Positions 40,232-49,448 of a stretch of DNA of 55,609 nucleotides are shown piece after piece; the first letter of the stretch is position 1; every line of letters starts with the position of its first letter. Source of the DNA: Alienimonas chondri (GTDB lineage: Bacteria; Planctomycetota; Planctomycetia; Planctomycetales; Planctomycetaceae); assembly GCF_013036045.1 (NCBI RefSeq), contig NZ_WTPX01000012.1:1-55609 (forward strand), written 5' to 3'. The notes below the pieces were generated by a model that was not told the origin of the DNA, did no database searches, and worked only from the letters and a program-made list of their open reading frames with translations. A program made the translations under genes and the position numbers.

Positions 40232-40600
40232 TCAGGCCGTGTGCGTCACGCGGATCACGCTGTGCAGACCGCCGCGCGGCGTCCAATTCGCTTCCAGCTC
40301 CAGCTCTTTTGGCTTCAGCAGGCGGATCAGTTCGTCCGCGATCTGATTCGTGACCGCTTCGTAGAACGCCCCGTGGTTGCGGAAGCTCTGGTAGTACAGC
40401 TTCAAGCTCTTCAGCTCGACGCACTGCTCCGTCGGCAGATACCGCAGCGTCAGCGTGCCGAAGTCCGGATGACCGGTCTTCGGGCAGACGCTGGTGAACT
40501 CCGGGGCGACGTGCGTGATCTCGTAATCCCTCGCGGGATACGGGTTCTCGAACGTCTCCAACAGGTCCGGCCGCGGACGGTCGTAGAGGAACTCAGACAC
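40232..40600 (-). CDS. queF: NADPH-dependent 7-cyano-7-deazaguanine reductase
   Basis: Reduces preQ0 to preQ1 in queuosine synthesis. The 122-residue short (unimodular) form has the catalytic Cys39 in FTSVCPKTGHPDFG with Asp46, and the QueF motif ELKSLKLYYQSFRNHGAFYE. The ATG at 40600 begins MSEFLYDRP. It follows secDF by about 110 bases holding an A/T-rich inverted repeat. Together with tgt about 3.7 kb upstream on the same strand, this gives two queuosine steps in one region. Confidence 0.95.
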   Translation of the reverse strand: MSEFLYDRPRPDLLETFENPYPARDYEITHVAPEFTSVCPKTGHPDFGTLTLRYLPTEQCVELKSLKLYYQSFRNHGAFYEAVTNQIADELIRLLKPKELELEANWTPRGGLHSVIRVTHTA

Positions 40601-40620
40601 GTGTGACGAAACTCCAAACT

Positions 40621-40691
40621 CAAGAAATCAAGAACCAAAGACGGCCGCGAACGGCGAAGGGATCGTAACTCGTTTGATTCTTGATTTCTTG
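40621..40691. repeat. A/T-rich inverted repeat secDF-queF
   Basis: CAAGAAATCAAGAA at 40621-40634 and its exact complement at 40678-40691, with a 43-base spacer. Similarity continues a few bases beyond each arm. The same unit recurs near 34.4 and 34.9 kb. It could form a hairpin between secDF and queF. Confidence 0.8.
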
Positions 40692-40709
40692 GTCTTGAAG
40701 CTTCCCCGT

Positions 40710-43700
40710 TCACGCCACCTTCGCGCGGGCCGGTTCGGTCGCCACGGGGGCGGCACTTGCCGGCCGGGTGTTCTTGCGGTTCATCAACCACAGCAGCACG
40801 GGGCTGGCGACGAACAGCGAGGAGTAGGTCCCGATCAGGATGCCGACCACCAGGCAGTAGGCGAAGCCGTGGATGCCCTCGCCGCCGAAGGCGTAGAGGA
40901 TGCCGACCACGATCAGCGTGGTGACGGAGGTCAGCAGCGTCCGCGACAGCGTCTGGTTGAGGCTGCGGTTGACGATGTCCGGCGTCAGCCCCGGGTTCTT
41001 TCCGCGGACCTCGCGGATGCGGTCGAACACGACGATCGTGTCGTTCAGGCTGTACCCGATGACCGTCAACAGGGCGGCGATCATTGGCAGGTTCAGCTTG
41101 AACTCTTCCAATCCGAGCCATCCGACCGCGGCGCCGGCGTTCAGCCCGCCGACCAGCCAGTTGGCCAACGCGACGGCGCCCAGCACGAACAGCACGTCGT
41201 GCACCAACGCCACGACGGCCGCGAGGCCGAAGTCGACCCGCTGAAAGCGAAGCCAAATGTAGGCGACGATCGCCACGAGGCTGGCGAGGACCGCCAGAAT
41301 CGCGGACCGCTGCATCTCGCCGGCGACGGCGCTGTCGAAGCTGTTCACCTCGTCGAACACCGGGCTTTCCGCCAGGTGATCGGTCATGCCGGCCAGGGCG
41401 GCCGCGAACTGTTCGTCAGAGACGGCGCCGGTCGCGATCACGCGGATCGTCTCGTAGCTGCCGGCCTCGCCGACGCCGCCGGAGGCTTCGCCCCGGCCGC
41501 GGACGGTGTAAGGAGCCGTCGGGTCGTCCATCGGCTGACCGGCGGCCGCCATCAACGCGGCCGTCGCATCGCCCATCTCCCGCAGTACGGTGGCCGTGCC
41601 GATCGGTTCGGAGAACGTCACGTCGACCCGTTTCCGGCCGGGTTCGTCGAGCGCTTCCGGCTCGGTGGCGTTTTCGACCGTCACGCGACGGACGTTGACG
41701 GTGCCGGTCGCCTCGAAGGCCCGAGCGACGAGAGTGGCCACGCTGGTGGCGCCGCCGTACGCCTCCGGATTGTCCTCCAACTGGCGATCACGCAGCGTCG
41801 TGCGAACGCGGAACCGCTTCCCGGCCTCTCCGGGGGCGTCGCTATCGAGTTCGAGCCGTTCGACGGACACGTTCCCCCGGAACGCTTCCAACGCTTCCAG
41901 GTCGTCCTTCACCTCCGCGGCGCTCTCCGACTGGTCCAACTGGAACGTCACCATCGTCCCGCCGCGGAAATCGATATCGAGGAGGTTCGCTCCACGAGTC
42001 GCGATCAGGCCGATGCCCAGCAGCAGCACGATCGCCGAGGCGGTCAGCGACAGTTTCGACTTGCCGACGAAGTCGATCGCCGTGCTGCCGACCACGCTGA
42101 ACATGTTGAATTTCTTCACCCAGCGCTTCCGCTCCATGATGTCGCAGAGCAGCCGGCCGAAGTAGAGGGCCGTGAACATCGAGGTCACGATCCCAATGAA
42201 CAGCGTCACGGCGAAGCCGCGGACCTGGTCGGTGCCGATCAGGAACAGGATCAGCGCCGTGATCAACGTCGTGACGTTGGCGTCGACGATCGTCGTGAAC
42301 GCTTTCGCGAAGCCGTTCTGAATGCTCATCCGCAGCGAACTGCCGCGGGCCTGTTCCTCTCGGATACGTTCGAAGATCAGCACGTTGGCGTCCACCGCCA
42401 TACCGATCGTCAACACGATGCCCGCGAGACCCGGCAGGGTGAACGTCGCTTCGATCAGGCTCATCACCCCCAGCACAAGGATGAGGTTGAGCACCAAACA
42501 GAGGTCGGCGACCAGTCCGAGGACCAAGTAGTACGCCGCCATGAAGATCAGGACGACGACGCCCGCCCCGAGGATGCTGTAAACGGCCTTCTTGACGGTG
42601 TCCTCGCCCAGCAGCGGGGAAACGGTGAATTCGCTGACGGGCGTCGGATCCAGCGGGACTTCCAAGGCGCCGGCGTTGAGGACGTCGACGATTTCATCCA
42701 CTTCGGATTCAGTGAAGTCGCCGGTGATGACGCCGCTGCTGGAGATCACGCCGTTGATGCCCGGGGCGCTGCGGACTTCCTCGTCCAGCACGACCGCGAG
42801 GCGCTTGCGGAGCGCGTCGGTCGACAGGTTCGCCGCCGTCAGGGACTGGAACCGGAAGGCGCCCTGCGTGTTGAAGCTGAACGAGACCTGCGGGGTGCCG
42901 TCGTCCGGGTTGCGGGAGTTGCGGGCCCGCACGAGGAAGCTGCCGTCCACCTCTTTGCCCGGCCGTGACAGCACGGTCAGCACCTGCGGGCGGATGCCCT
43001 CGAAGGGCCCTTCGGCGATTTCCGCGGGCGGTTGATCGAGGATCTGGCCGTCGGCGTCGACGAAGCGAAACGCGTTGATGCTGCGGGGGTCGAACGCGTC
43101 TTCCAGCGCCAGCGAGCCGTCGTTGTTCCGGCCGATGTCTTTCCAGGCCGCGGCGGGGTTCGGGCCGCGGGTGACGACCCGTTCGGTCCCGGACAGGGCC
43201 CGAGCGCGATCGACGAGGTCACGGTGCTCGGAGTCGTTCGCGAGGATCAAGAACTCGAGGTTCCCCAGCGTGGTCGCGGCACGGCGGAGGCGTTCGACCT
43301 TCTCCGGGTCGGCGCCGGGCACGATCAGTTCGATGCGGTCCTGCCCGACGCGGCGAACGGTGACCTCTTCGGTCCCCGACGGATTGATGCGCTTGCCGAT
43401 CGCGCCGACCATCCGGTCCATCACCTCGCCGGTGATCTCTTTGCCGGTGCCTTCGGGACCGAGCTTCTCCCGGTCGACCTGGAACACCATGTTCGTTCCG
43501 CCGGCGAGGTCGATGCCGAGCTTCAGGCTGTGCTTGACGCCGTCCATGAACGGGTCGCCGTTCTTCTGGGCGGCGAAGCCGTTGAAGAGAAACGGCGTGA
43601 CGCCCAGAGCCGCGAGGAACAGCACGAGTCCCAGCCGCATTGGCACGTCCTTCATCCGCCACGCCCGGCCGACGAAGTAGCTGATGAGAAAGGGGATGAT

Positions 43701-44063
43701 GAACACCGCGGCGACCACCAGCCCGGTGATCCACGCGGAGATCCCCTCCTCTTCCTCGTTGGCGGCGCCGCCCGGGCTGAGGTCTCCGTCGATCGTTTCC
43801 TCGGCTTGATCGCCCGGAAGCGTCGCGGGATCGCCGTCGAGGACGTCTTCTTCGTTCAGGCCCCCCTCGGCATCATCCTCCACGGGATCGTCGGCGAGCT
43901 CCGCGGCGGTGGGACCGGCCGGATCGGCGAGGTCGTTCACCTGAGCCGACGCCGTCGGGGCGGACGCCGCCGCGATCAGGCAGAGCAGCAGAGCGAGCAG
44001 GACCCCGGCGGGCGGGTGGATCGAGCGGGAAAGTCGCGCGGGGAGCGGCAGCGGAAGCGTCAT
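40710..44063 (-). CDS. secDF: SecDF fusion, Sec translocon accessory
   Basis: SecD and SecF in one 1117-residue protein that uses the proton gradient to help pull proteins out of SecYEG. The ATG at 44063 starts a signal-peptide-like segment (GVLLALLLCLIAAASAPTASA), followed by a ~70-residue acidic stretch and two extra helices before the SecD start (LKLGIDLAGGTNMVFQVD). The SecD helix motif GMAVDANVLIFERIREE is at about 555, and the SecF motif GYSLNDTIVVFDRIRE near 1005. The frame is open to 44336 but that leader is Arg/Pro-rich and unlikely. tgt lies upstream, as in many bacteria, but yajC is missing between them. Confidence 0.95.
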   Translation of the reverse strand: MTLPLPLPARLSRSIHPPAGVLLALLLCLIAAASAPTASAQVNDLADPAGPTAAELADDPVEDDAEGGLNEEDVLDGDPATLPGDQAEETIDGDLSPGGAANEEEEGISAWITGLVVAAVFIIPFLISYFVGRAWRMKDVPMRLGLVLFLAALGVTPFLFNGFAAQKNGDPFMDGVKHSLKLGIDLAGGTNMVFQVDREKLGPEGTGKEITGEVMDRMVGAIGKRINPSGTEEVTVRRVGQDRIELIVPGADPEKVERLRRAATTLGNLEFLILANDSEHRDLVDRARALSGTERVVTRGPNPAAAWKDIGRNNDGSLALEDAFDPRSINAFRFVDADGQILDQPPAEIAEGPFEGIRPQVLTVLSRPGKEVDGSFLVRARNSRNPDDGTPQVSFSFNTQGAFRFQSLTAANLSTDALRKRLAVVLDEEVRSAPGINGVISSSGVITGDFTESEVDEIVDVLNAGALEVPLDPTPVSEFTVSPLLGEDTVKKAVYSILGAGVVVLIFMAAYYLVLGLVADLCLVLNLILVLGVMSLIEATFTLPGLAGIVLTIGMAVDANVLIFERIREEQARGSSLRMSIQNGFAKAFTTIVDANVTTLITALILFLIGTDQVRGFAVTLFIGIVTSMFTALYFGRLLCDIMERKRWVKKFNMFSVVGSTAIDFVGKSKLSLTASAIVLLLGIGLIATRGANLLDIDFRGGTMVTFQLDQSESAAEVKDDLEALEAFRGNVSVERLELDSDAPGEAGKRFRVRTTLRDRQLEDNPEAYGGATSVATLVARAFEATGTVNVRRVTVENATEPEALDEPGRKRVDVTFSEPIGTATVLREMGDATAALMAAAGQPMDDPTAPYTVRGRGEASGGVGEAGSYETIRVIATGAVSDEQFAAALAGMTDHLAESPVFDEVNSFDSAVAGEMQRSAILAVLASLVAIVAYIWLRFQRVDFGLAAVVALVHDVLFVLGAVALANWLVGGLNAGAAVGWLGLEEFKLNLPMIAALLTVIGYSLNDTIVVFDRIREVRGKNPGLTPDIVNRSLNQTLSRTLLTSVTTLIVVGILYAFGGEGIHGFAYCLVVGILIGTYSSLFVASPVLLWLMNRKNTRPASAAPVATEPARAKVA

Positions 44064-44280
44064 GTCGTTTTCGGTCTCGTCCTGAGCCGCCCGCGGGCGG
44101 GGGATCGATCGGCGAATGCCGGGCGATCCCGTTATTGACAGCGAAGTTGATCGGGTTGGGCCGTGCCGCGGCGTCGAACGGCACGAACTCAGACGCGCAG
44201 CCGGCGGGCGGGCCGCGCACTCTAGTTTTCCGGGCCGAACCGAACAACCCGCACGCGGCCTGCCGACCGGCTGGACGGTT

Positions 44281-45492
44281 TCACGCCCCGTTCTGCGTGC
44301 GGACAGGGTCGCCGGGCGGCGGGTTGGTGGCCGCAACGTTCGCCCCAGCCCCCCACTTCGCCAACTCCGCCGCCGCGAACGCCTCCGCCTCGCCTCGTTC
44401 GATCGCCGCCCGCAGATCGGCGAGCAGCCGGTGATAGAACCGAAGGTTGTGCAGCGACAGCAGGATCGGGGCGAGCATCTCGCCGGCGAGGAACAGATGC
44501 CGCAGCGTTCCTCGGCTGAACGCGCCGGCCCCGCCCCGCCGGCAGGCCGGGCAATCGCAGGCCGCGTCGATCGGCGCGGTGTCCCGGGCGTGGACGGCGT
44601 TCTTGATTTTCAGCACCCCGCCGGAGGTGAACACGCTGCCGTTCCGACCGTTTCGAGTCGGCATGACGCAGTCGAACAGATCGACGCCCCGCATCACCGC
44701 GTTCACCAGATCGGCCGGCGTGCCGACACCCATCAGATAGCGGGGCTTCTCGCGCGGCAGCAGCGGCGTGGTCGCTTCGAGGGTGCGGTACATCTCCGCG
44801 GGGGCCTCGCCGACGCTCAAACCGCCGATCGCATAGCCGGGGAAGTCCAGCGGCAGCAGGCCCTCCGCGCTCCGGGCCCGCATCGCCGGATCGACGCCGC
44901 CCTGCAGAATGCCGAACAACGCCTGCGGATCGCCGCCCGCGGTCAGCCGGTCCAGCTCGTTCCAGCGATCGCGGCAGCGGGTCGCCCACCGCGTCGTGCG
45001 ATCGACCGCGTCGGCCATCTTCGCCGGCTCGCAGGGCAGCGGGGGGCACTCGTCGAGGCACATCATCACGTCCGCGCCCAGCTTCGCCTGGATGTCGACG
45101 CTGTCCTCCGGCCGCATGAACAGCTTCGACCCGTCGACGTGGGAGACGAACCGCACCCCCTCCTCCGTCATCGTCGCCAGATCGGCGAGGCTGAAGACCT
45201 GAAACCCGCCGCTGTCCGTGAGGATCGGCCCCTCCCAAGACATCACCGCATGTAGACCGCCCAGGTCCGTGATGACGTCCGCCCCCGGCCGCAGCGCGAG
45301 GTGGTAGGTGTTCGCCAGGATCTGCGAGGAGCCGATCGCGGCGAGCTGCTCCGGCATCACCCCCTTCACCGACCCGGCGGTGCCGACCGGCATAAAGGCG
45401 GGGGTTCGCACGTCGCCGTGCGGCGTGCTCCAGACGCCGGCCCGGGCGTCGCCGTCGGTGGCGGCGAGATCAAACGCGAAAGGGTCGGGCAT
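44281..45492 (-). CDS. tgt: tRNA-guanine transglycosylase
   Basis: Exchanges guanine-34 for preQ1 in Tyr, His, Asn and Asp tRNAs. The 403-residue protein has [15 protein letters not shown], the catalytic Asp in [12 protein letters not shown], and [15 protein letters not shown] with the second Asp. The zinc site is [10 protein letters not shown] plus the downstream His of LHNLRFYH. The ATG at 45492 overlaps the previous stop as TGATG, so the TTG three bases earlier is not needed. The C-terminal ~25 residues are a variable tail. Confidence 0.96.
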   Translation of the reverse strand: MPDPFAFDLAATDGDARAGVWSTPHGDVRTPAFMPVGTAGSVKGVMPEQLAAIGSSQILANTYHLALRPGADVITDLGGLHAVMSWEGPILTDSGGFQVFSLADLATMTEEGVRFVSHVDGSKLFMRPEDSVDIQAKLGADVMMCLDECPPLPCEPAKMADAVDRTTRWATRCRDRWNELDRLTAGGDPQALFGILQGGVDPAMRARSAEGLLPLDFPGYAIGGLSVGEAPAEMYRTLEATTPLLPREKPRYLMGVGTPADLVNAVMRGVDLFDCVMPTRNGRNGSVFTSGGVLKIKNAVHARDTAPIDAACDCPACRRGGAGAFSRGTLRHLFLAGEMLAPILLSLHNLRFYHRLLADLRAAIERGEAEAFAAAELAKWGAGANVAATNPPPGDPVRTQNGA

Positions 45493-46544
45493 CAAAACGC
45501 GTTCAAATCACCGCGGGCGGCCGCATCCAGCATGCCCAGATAACGGAAGACCATACTGAAAATCAGCCAGACGATGAACGCGGCCACGATCGACCACACC
45601 AGCCACCCCACCGCGGCGGAGAGGGTCGTGAGGCTGCGGCGGGCATCGGCTTCGAGGTCCGGGCTGATGCGGTCCAGCATCTCCGGCACGCTGCCGGACG
45701 CCTCCGCCACGTCGACCATCGACAGGTATTCGGCGGGGAACAGCTTCGTCGCGGCCAGCGATTCCGTCAGTTCGGCGCCTGCGCTGACCTCCGCCCACAC
45801 CTGCGGAGCGGCCGCGGCGTAAGCGCCGTTCTCCGTGGCGTTGAGGCTCGCCATCAGCGAGTTTCGCATATCCATCCCGGCGTTCTGCGTGAGGGCGAAC
45901 GCCCAACTGAACCGGGCCAGGGCGAAGTTTTGCAGGCACTTCCCCACCACGGGGACGCCCAGCAGCAAGGCGTCGACGGACCGCCGCCAGCGCAGCGACT
46001 GCTTGCCGACCTGATAGATCAGAACGCCCCCCCCGGCGATCGCCGCCGCCGTGCCGAACCAGATCGTCGCCCCGCTGGCGCCGATCAGTCCGAGGCCGAG
46101 CGTGTCCGTCTTCCCGTCGCCGATCTGCCCAAGCAACCAGATCACGAAGCCGATCACGAACACCGCGACCACCAGCTGAAACACCGGCCAGGCGATCTGC
46201 GCGAGAAACGCCTTCTTCAACCGCAGCAGGTTGTCGTAGTGCTCGGCGAGACTGCGGAGCACCTCGGGGAGATGCCCGGTTCCCTCCGCGATCTGCACCA
46301 GTTCGATAAACAGTCGCGGGAAGGCACCGTCGGCGTTGCGGAAGGCGACGTGCAGTTCCTCGCCTCGCTTCACGGCCGTGGAAACCTCCTCGAGTCGCTT
46401 GGAGAGCCGGAAGTCGCCCGACTTGGATCCCGCGACGGAGAGCGCCTTCAGCAGCGTGACGCCGCTGTCCAGCAGCGTCGCCAGCGAGCGGCAGAGCCGG
46501 GCGAGCGTGGAGAGCGGCAATCGGCGGGAGAACATCATTCGCAT
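45492..46544 (-). CDS. GspF/PilC-type inner membrane protein
   Basis: A 350-residue type II secretion system F-domain protein. It has two copies of the domain: the first about 10-130 ([20 protein letters not shown], then [20 protein letters not shown]), the second about 210-340 ([35 protein letters not shown]), each followed by transmembrane segments. In type II secretion and type IV pili this protein couples the ATPase to the pseudopilus. No gspE or pilin gene is nearby, and it is translationally coupled to tgt, so the pairing is probably positional. Confidence 0.88.
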   Translation of the reverse strand: MRMMFSRRLPLSTLARLCRSLATLLDSGVTLLKALSVAGSKSGDFRLSKRLEEVSTAVKRGEELHVAFRNADGAFPRLFIELVQIAEGTGHLPEVLRSLAEHYDNLLRLKKAFLAQIAWPVFQLVVAVFVIGFVIWLLGQIGDGKTDTLGLGLIGASGATIWFGTAAAIAGGGVLIYQVGKQSLRWRRSVDALLLGVPVVGKCLQNFALARFSWAFALTQNAGMDMRNSLMASLNATENGAYAAAAPQVWAEVSAGAELTESLAATKLFPAEYLSMVDVAEASGSVPEMLDRISPDLEADARRSLTTLSAAVGWLVWSIVAAFIVWLIFSMVFRYLGMLDAAARGDLNAF

Positions 46545-46573
46545 GGTAACGCCGCCGGACGCACAATCCGCCC

Positions 46574-47410
<837 letters not shown>

Positions 47411-47441
47411 AGGATCGAATAGCTGGTTCCGCTCCCGCAGA

Positions 47442-47496
47442 CGCTTGCGGTTTCGCAGCGCCCCGGAGACTGATCGACGCTGCGAAACCGCAAGCG
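47442..47496. repeat. 19-bp perfect inverted repeat, fabI/kinase junction
   Basis: CGCTTGCGGTTTCGCAGCG at 47442-47460 and its exact complement at 47478-47496 around a 17-base spacer, between convergent stops. It is a possible bidirectional terminator or repeat element. Confidence 0.85.
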
Positions 47497-47536
47497 ACGC
47501 CTGAATCTCAAGAGTGTGCGAACCTCGCCCCGGCGC

Positions 47537-48328
47537 TCAGGCGGCGACGCGGGGGAACTTCAGGGTGAAGCAGGTGCCGCGGCCGATCGCGCTTTCGACC
47601 CGGATGCGGCCGCCGTGCGCTTCGATCACGTCGCGACAGAGCGGCAGGCCGAGGCCCGTCCCCCCCCCGGAGCCGCTGCCGAGCGTTTTCGTGCTGTAGA
47701 ACGGCTCGAAGATCTTGGGCAGCGCGTCACGGGGGATGCCGGCGCCGGTGTCGCGGACGCTCAGTTCCGCCATGCCGTCGGCTTCGTTGTCGGTCAGCGT
47801 GAAGGTCATCAGCCCGCCGTCCGGCATCGCCTGCCGGCCGTTCAGGATCAGGTTCACCAACACCTGCTGCACCTGCGGCACGCAAACGCTGGCCCGCGGT
47901 TCGCCGTTTGCGTCGGTCTGCATGCGGACGCGGTGGGCTTGAAGATCCTTGCCGGTCAGCATCAGCACGTCGTCGAGCAGAGCGCTCAGCTTGACCGTGT
48001 CCCGCCGGTCCTCGCCGCCGCGGGCGAAGGAGAGCATTGATTCGCTGATTTTCGCGGCCCGCTCGCCCGCTTCGAGAATGCGGGTGAAGGCTTTGACGAC
48101 GTGCGGATCGTCGGACCGCTTCAATCCGATCTTGGCGTAGTTCAACGTCGTCATCAGTACGTTGTTGAACTCGTGCGTGACGGAGGCGCTGAGCTGCCCC
48201 ACCGCGGCGAGCCGCTCCGCGTCGCGCAGGCGGGCTTTGAGGGCGTCATTCTCCGCTCGCAGGGCGGTCGTTGCGTCTGCGGTCCGGAGGTCGCTGGCTG
48301 GGTCGGCGGCGTGAGCGAGGGTCGTCAT
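47537..48328 (-). CDS. Soluble histidine kinase
   Basis: A 263-residue sensor kinase with no membrane segment. Residues about 22-45 form a coiled coil, and the dimerisation/phosphorylation helix has SVTHEFNNVLMTTLNY with the phospho-His. The ATPase domain shows the N box (QVLVNLILNGRQAM), G1 (DTGAGIP), F box (FEPFYSTK) and G2 (GGGTGLGLPLC). The layout fits the NtrB/HPK4-like class. No receiver-domain gene is adjacent, so its partner is unknown. It is divergent from the Nudix-like gene across a palindrome. Confidence 0.92.
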   Translation of the reverse strand: MTTLAHAADPASDLRTADATTALRAENDALKARLRDAERLAAVGQLSASVTHEFNNVLMTTLNYAKIGLKRSDDPHVVKAFTRILEAGERAAKISESMLSFARGGEDRRDTVKLSALLDDVLMLTGKDLQAHRVRMQTDANGEPRASVCVPQVQQVLVNLILNGRQAMPDGGLMTFTLTDNEADGMAELSVRDTGAGIPRDALPKIFEPFYSTKTLGSGSGGGTGLGLPLCRDVIEAHGGRIRVESAIGRGTCFTLKFPRVAA

Positions 48329-48391
48329 GGGGGGCCGGTCCGTCGGCGGGGCGAGGGCGTTACGCTTTCTCTTCGGTCGATGAAGGCGTCG

Positions 48392-48423
48392 TAACGCGGA
48401 GGCTCCGCGGAGCCTCCGCGTTA
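48392..48423. repeat. 32-bp perfect palindrome, family copy 2
   Basis: Left arm TAACGCGGAGGCTCC, central GC, exact complementary right arm. It differs from the 7394 copy by one symmetrical base pair. It lies between divergent genes (kinase and Nudix-like), where a terminator is not expected. Confidence 0.92.
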
Positions 48424-48515
48424 TCTCTCAACTCACGCGGGACGCGGGTCCGGGGGAAGCTGTGCGGGCGCCGGCTATGATCTTCTCCCGCCTCTCCCCG
48501 ACCCGCCCCGTCCCC

Positions 48516-49001
48516 ATGCCGCATTACGTCGGCGCGATCGCCCTCGTTCGCCGCAACGCCGCTTCCCCCGGCGACCCCGAGGTCGCCGACCCCGCCGGCC
48601 GCAGCGAATGGCTGTCCGTGTGGAACCCCGCCCGCAAGGCGTTGTTCCTGCCGGAGGCGGAGAAGCTGGAGGGCGAAAGCTACCGCGACGCCCTCGTCCG
48701 CGAGGTCGGCTGGGCCGCGGGCCTGGACGCCGGCAAGGATTTCCTGCTGAGCCACGCCCCGCGGGCACACATTCAATTCGCCGAGCAGTGCGAGGGGCCG
48801 ACGGAGGGGGACATCACGATCTTGGAGTTCTATGTCTGCGAGCTGTTCCGCAAGGGGCGGGCGAAGCTGGACGGGAACAGCGAGGTCCGCTGGCTGACCG
48901 CCGGCCACCTCGAAGCGGGCGAGGCGAACGGCAAACCGATCGCGGCCCGGCAGCTCGACTTGATGAAGCGGGCCGACCTGATCCCCCCCCGCGAGGGCTG
49001 A
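48516..49001 (+). CDS. Nudix-like protein with degenerate Nudix box
   Basis: A 161-residue protein that appears to have the Nudix fold: HYVGAIALVRR, a strand WLSVWNPARKALFLPEAEKL, then ESYRDALVREVGWAAGL, which lines up with the Nudix helix (REVxEExGL). The two metal-binding Glu of REVxEE are replaced by Trp-Ala, so pyrophosphatase activity is doubtful. Later strands ITILEFYVCELF and EVRWLTAGHL fit the fold. Starts at 48477 or 48462 are possible, but the ATG at 48516 meets the conserved region best. It precedes a small membrane protein by 4 bases. The fold call is by eye. Confidence 0.6.
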   Translation: MPHYVGAIALVRRNAASPGDPEVADPAGRSEWLSVWNPARKALFLPEAEKLEGESYRDALVREVGWAAGLDAGKDFLLSHAPRAHIQFAEQCEGPTEGDITILEFYVCELFRKGRAKLDGNSEVRWLTAGHLEAGEANGKPIAARQLDLMKRADLIPPREG

Positions 49002-49005
49002 GCCG

Positions 49006-49365
49006 ATGACGACCGCAACCCCGCCGCCGACTCCCGTCCGTCCGCCGACGGCCAAGGCGCTGTTCAAGTTTCATCCCCACACCTGGACGCTGTGGATGAT
49101 GGCGACGCCGTTGCTGATGGGGATCGCGCTTTTTTTCGACTTCTTCCCTCGGCTCGGTTCGCCGGCGTTCGATGCGGCGGGCGTGCCGACGGGCGAGCCG
49201 GTCTACAACCTCGGCTTCCCGCTGGTCACGGCGCTGTACGCCCCGAACGTCGGCTTCCGGCTGGGACCGTTGGGCTGGCCGGTGTTCGCCACGCAATTCC
49301 TGCTGTACCTCGCCTGCACCGGCGTCGTGTGGGCGTGGCAGCATGCGGCGAAAGAAGACGCCTGA
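49006..49365 (+). CDS. Small membrane protein, unknown
   Basis: A 119-residue protein with a Pro-rich N-terminus and two likely transmembrane helices (about 29-48, LWMMATPLLMGIALFFDFF, and 92-112, VFATQFLLYLACTGVVWAW) joined by a Gly/Pro-rich loop. No family is recognised. It begins four bases after the Nudix-like stop, so the two are likely co-transcribed. A palindrome follows directly after its stop. Confidence 0.6.
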   Translation: MTTATPPPTPVRPPTAKALFKFHPHTWTLWMMATPLLMGIALFFDFFPRLGSPAFDAAGVPTGEPVYNLGFPLVTALYAPNVGFRLGPLGWPVFATQFLLYLACTGVVWAWQHAAKEDA

Positions 49366-49372
49366 GCCTGTA

Positions 49373-49400
49373 ACGCGGAGGCCCCGCGGGGCCTCCGCGT
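49373..49400. repeat. 28-bp perfect palindrome, family copy 3
   Basis: ACGCGGAGGCCCC, central GC, exact complementary arm. It shares the core of the 7394 and 48392 copies with one symmetrical change (CTCC to CCCC). It starts 8 bases after the small membrane protein stop. Confidence 0.9.
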
Positions 49401-49448
49401 GATGAGAAGACCTCCGAACCCTCATCGCTCCGCCGGGTCCGATCCGCC

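Noticed and set aside
40601-40709. preQ1 riboswitch upstream of queF
   Set aside because: I looked for the small H-type pseudoknot with its A-rich tail. The region instead holds a dispersed inverted repeat and lacks the conserved stem-loop.
40674-42968. 764-codon open frame antisense to secDF
   Set aside because: Rich in Gln/Arg/His/Asp with no family features; a shadow of secDF.
43640-43760. YajC fused to SecDF
   Set aside because: The extra helix followed by basic residues is suggestive, but no YajC sequence motif can be read by eye. Kept only as a question under the SecDF finding.
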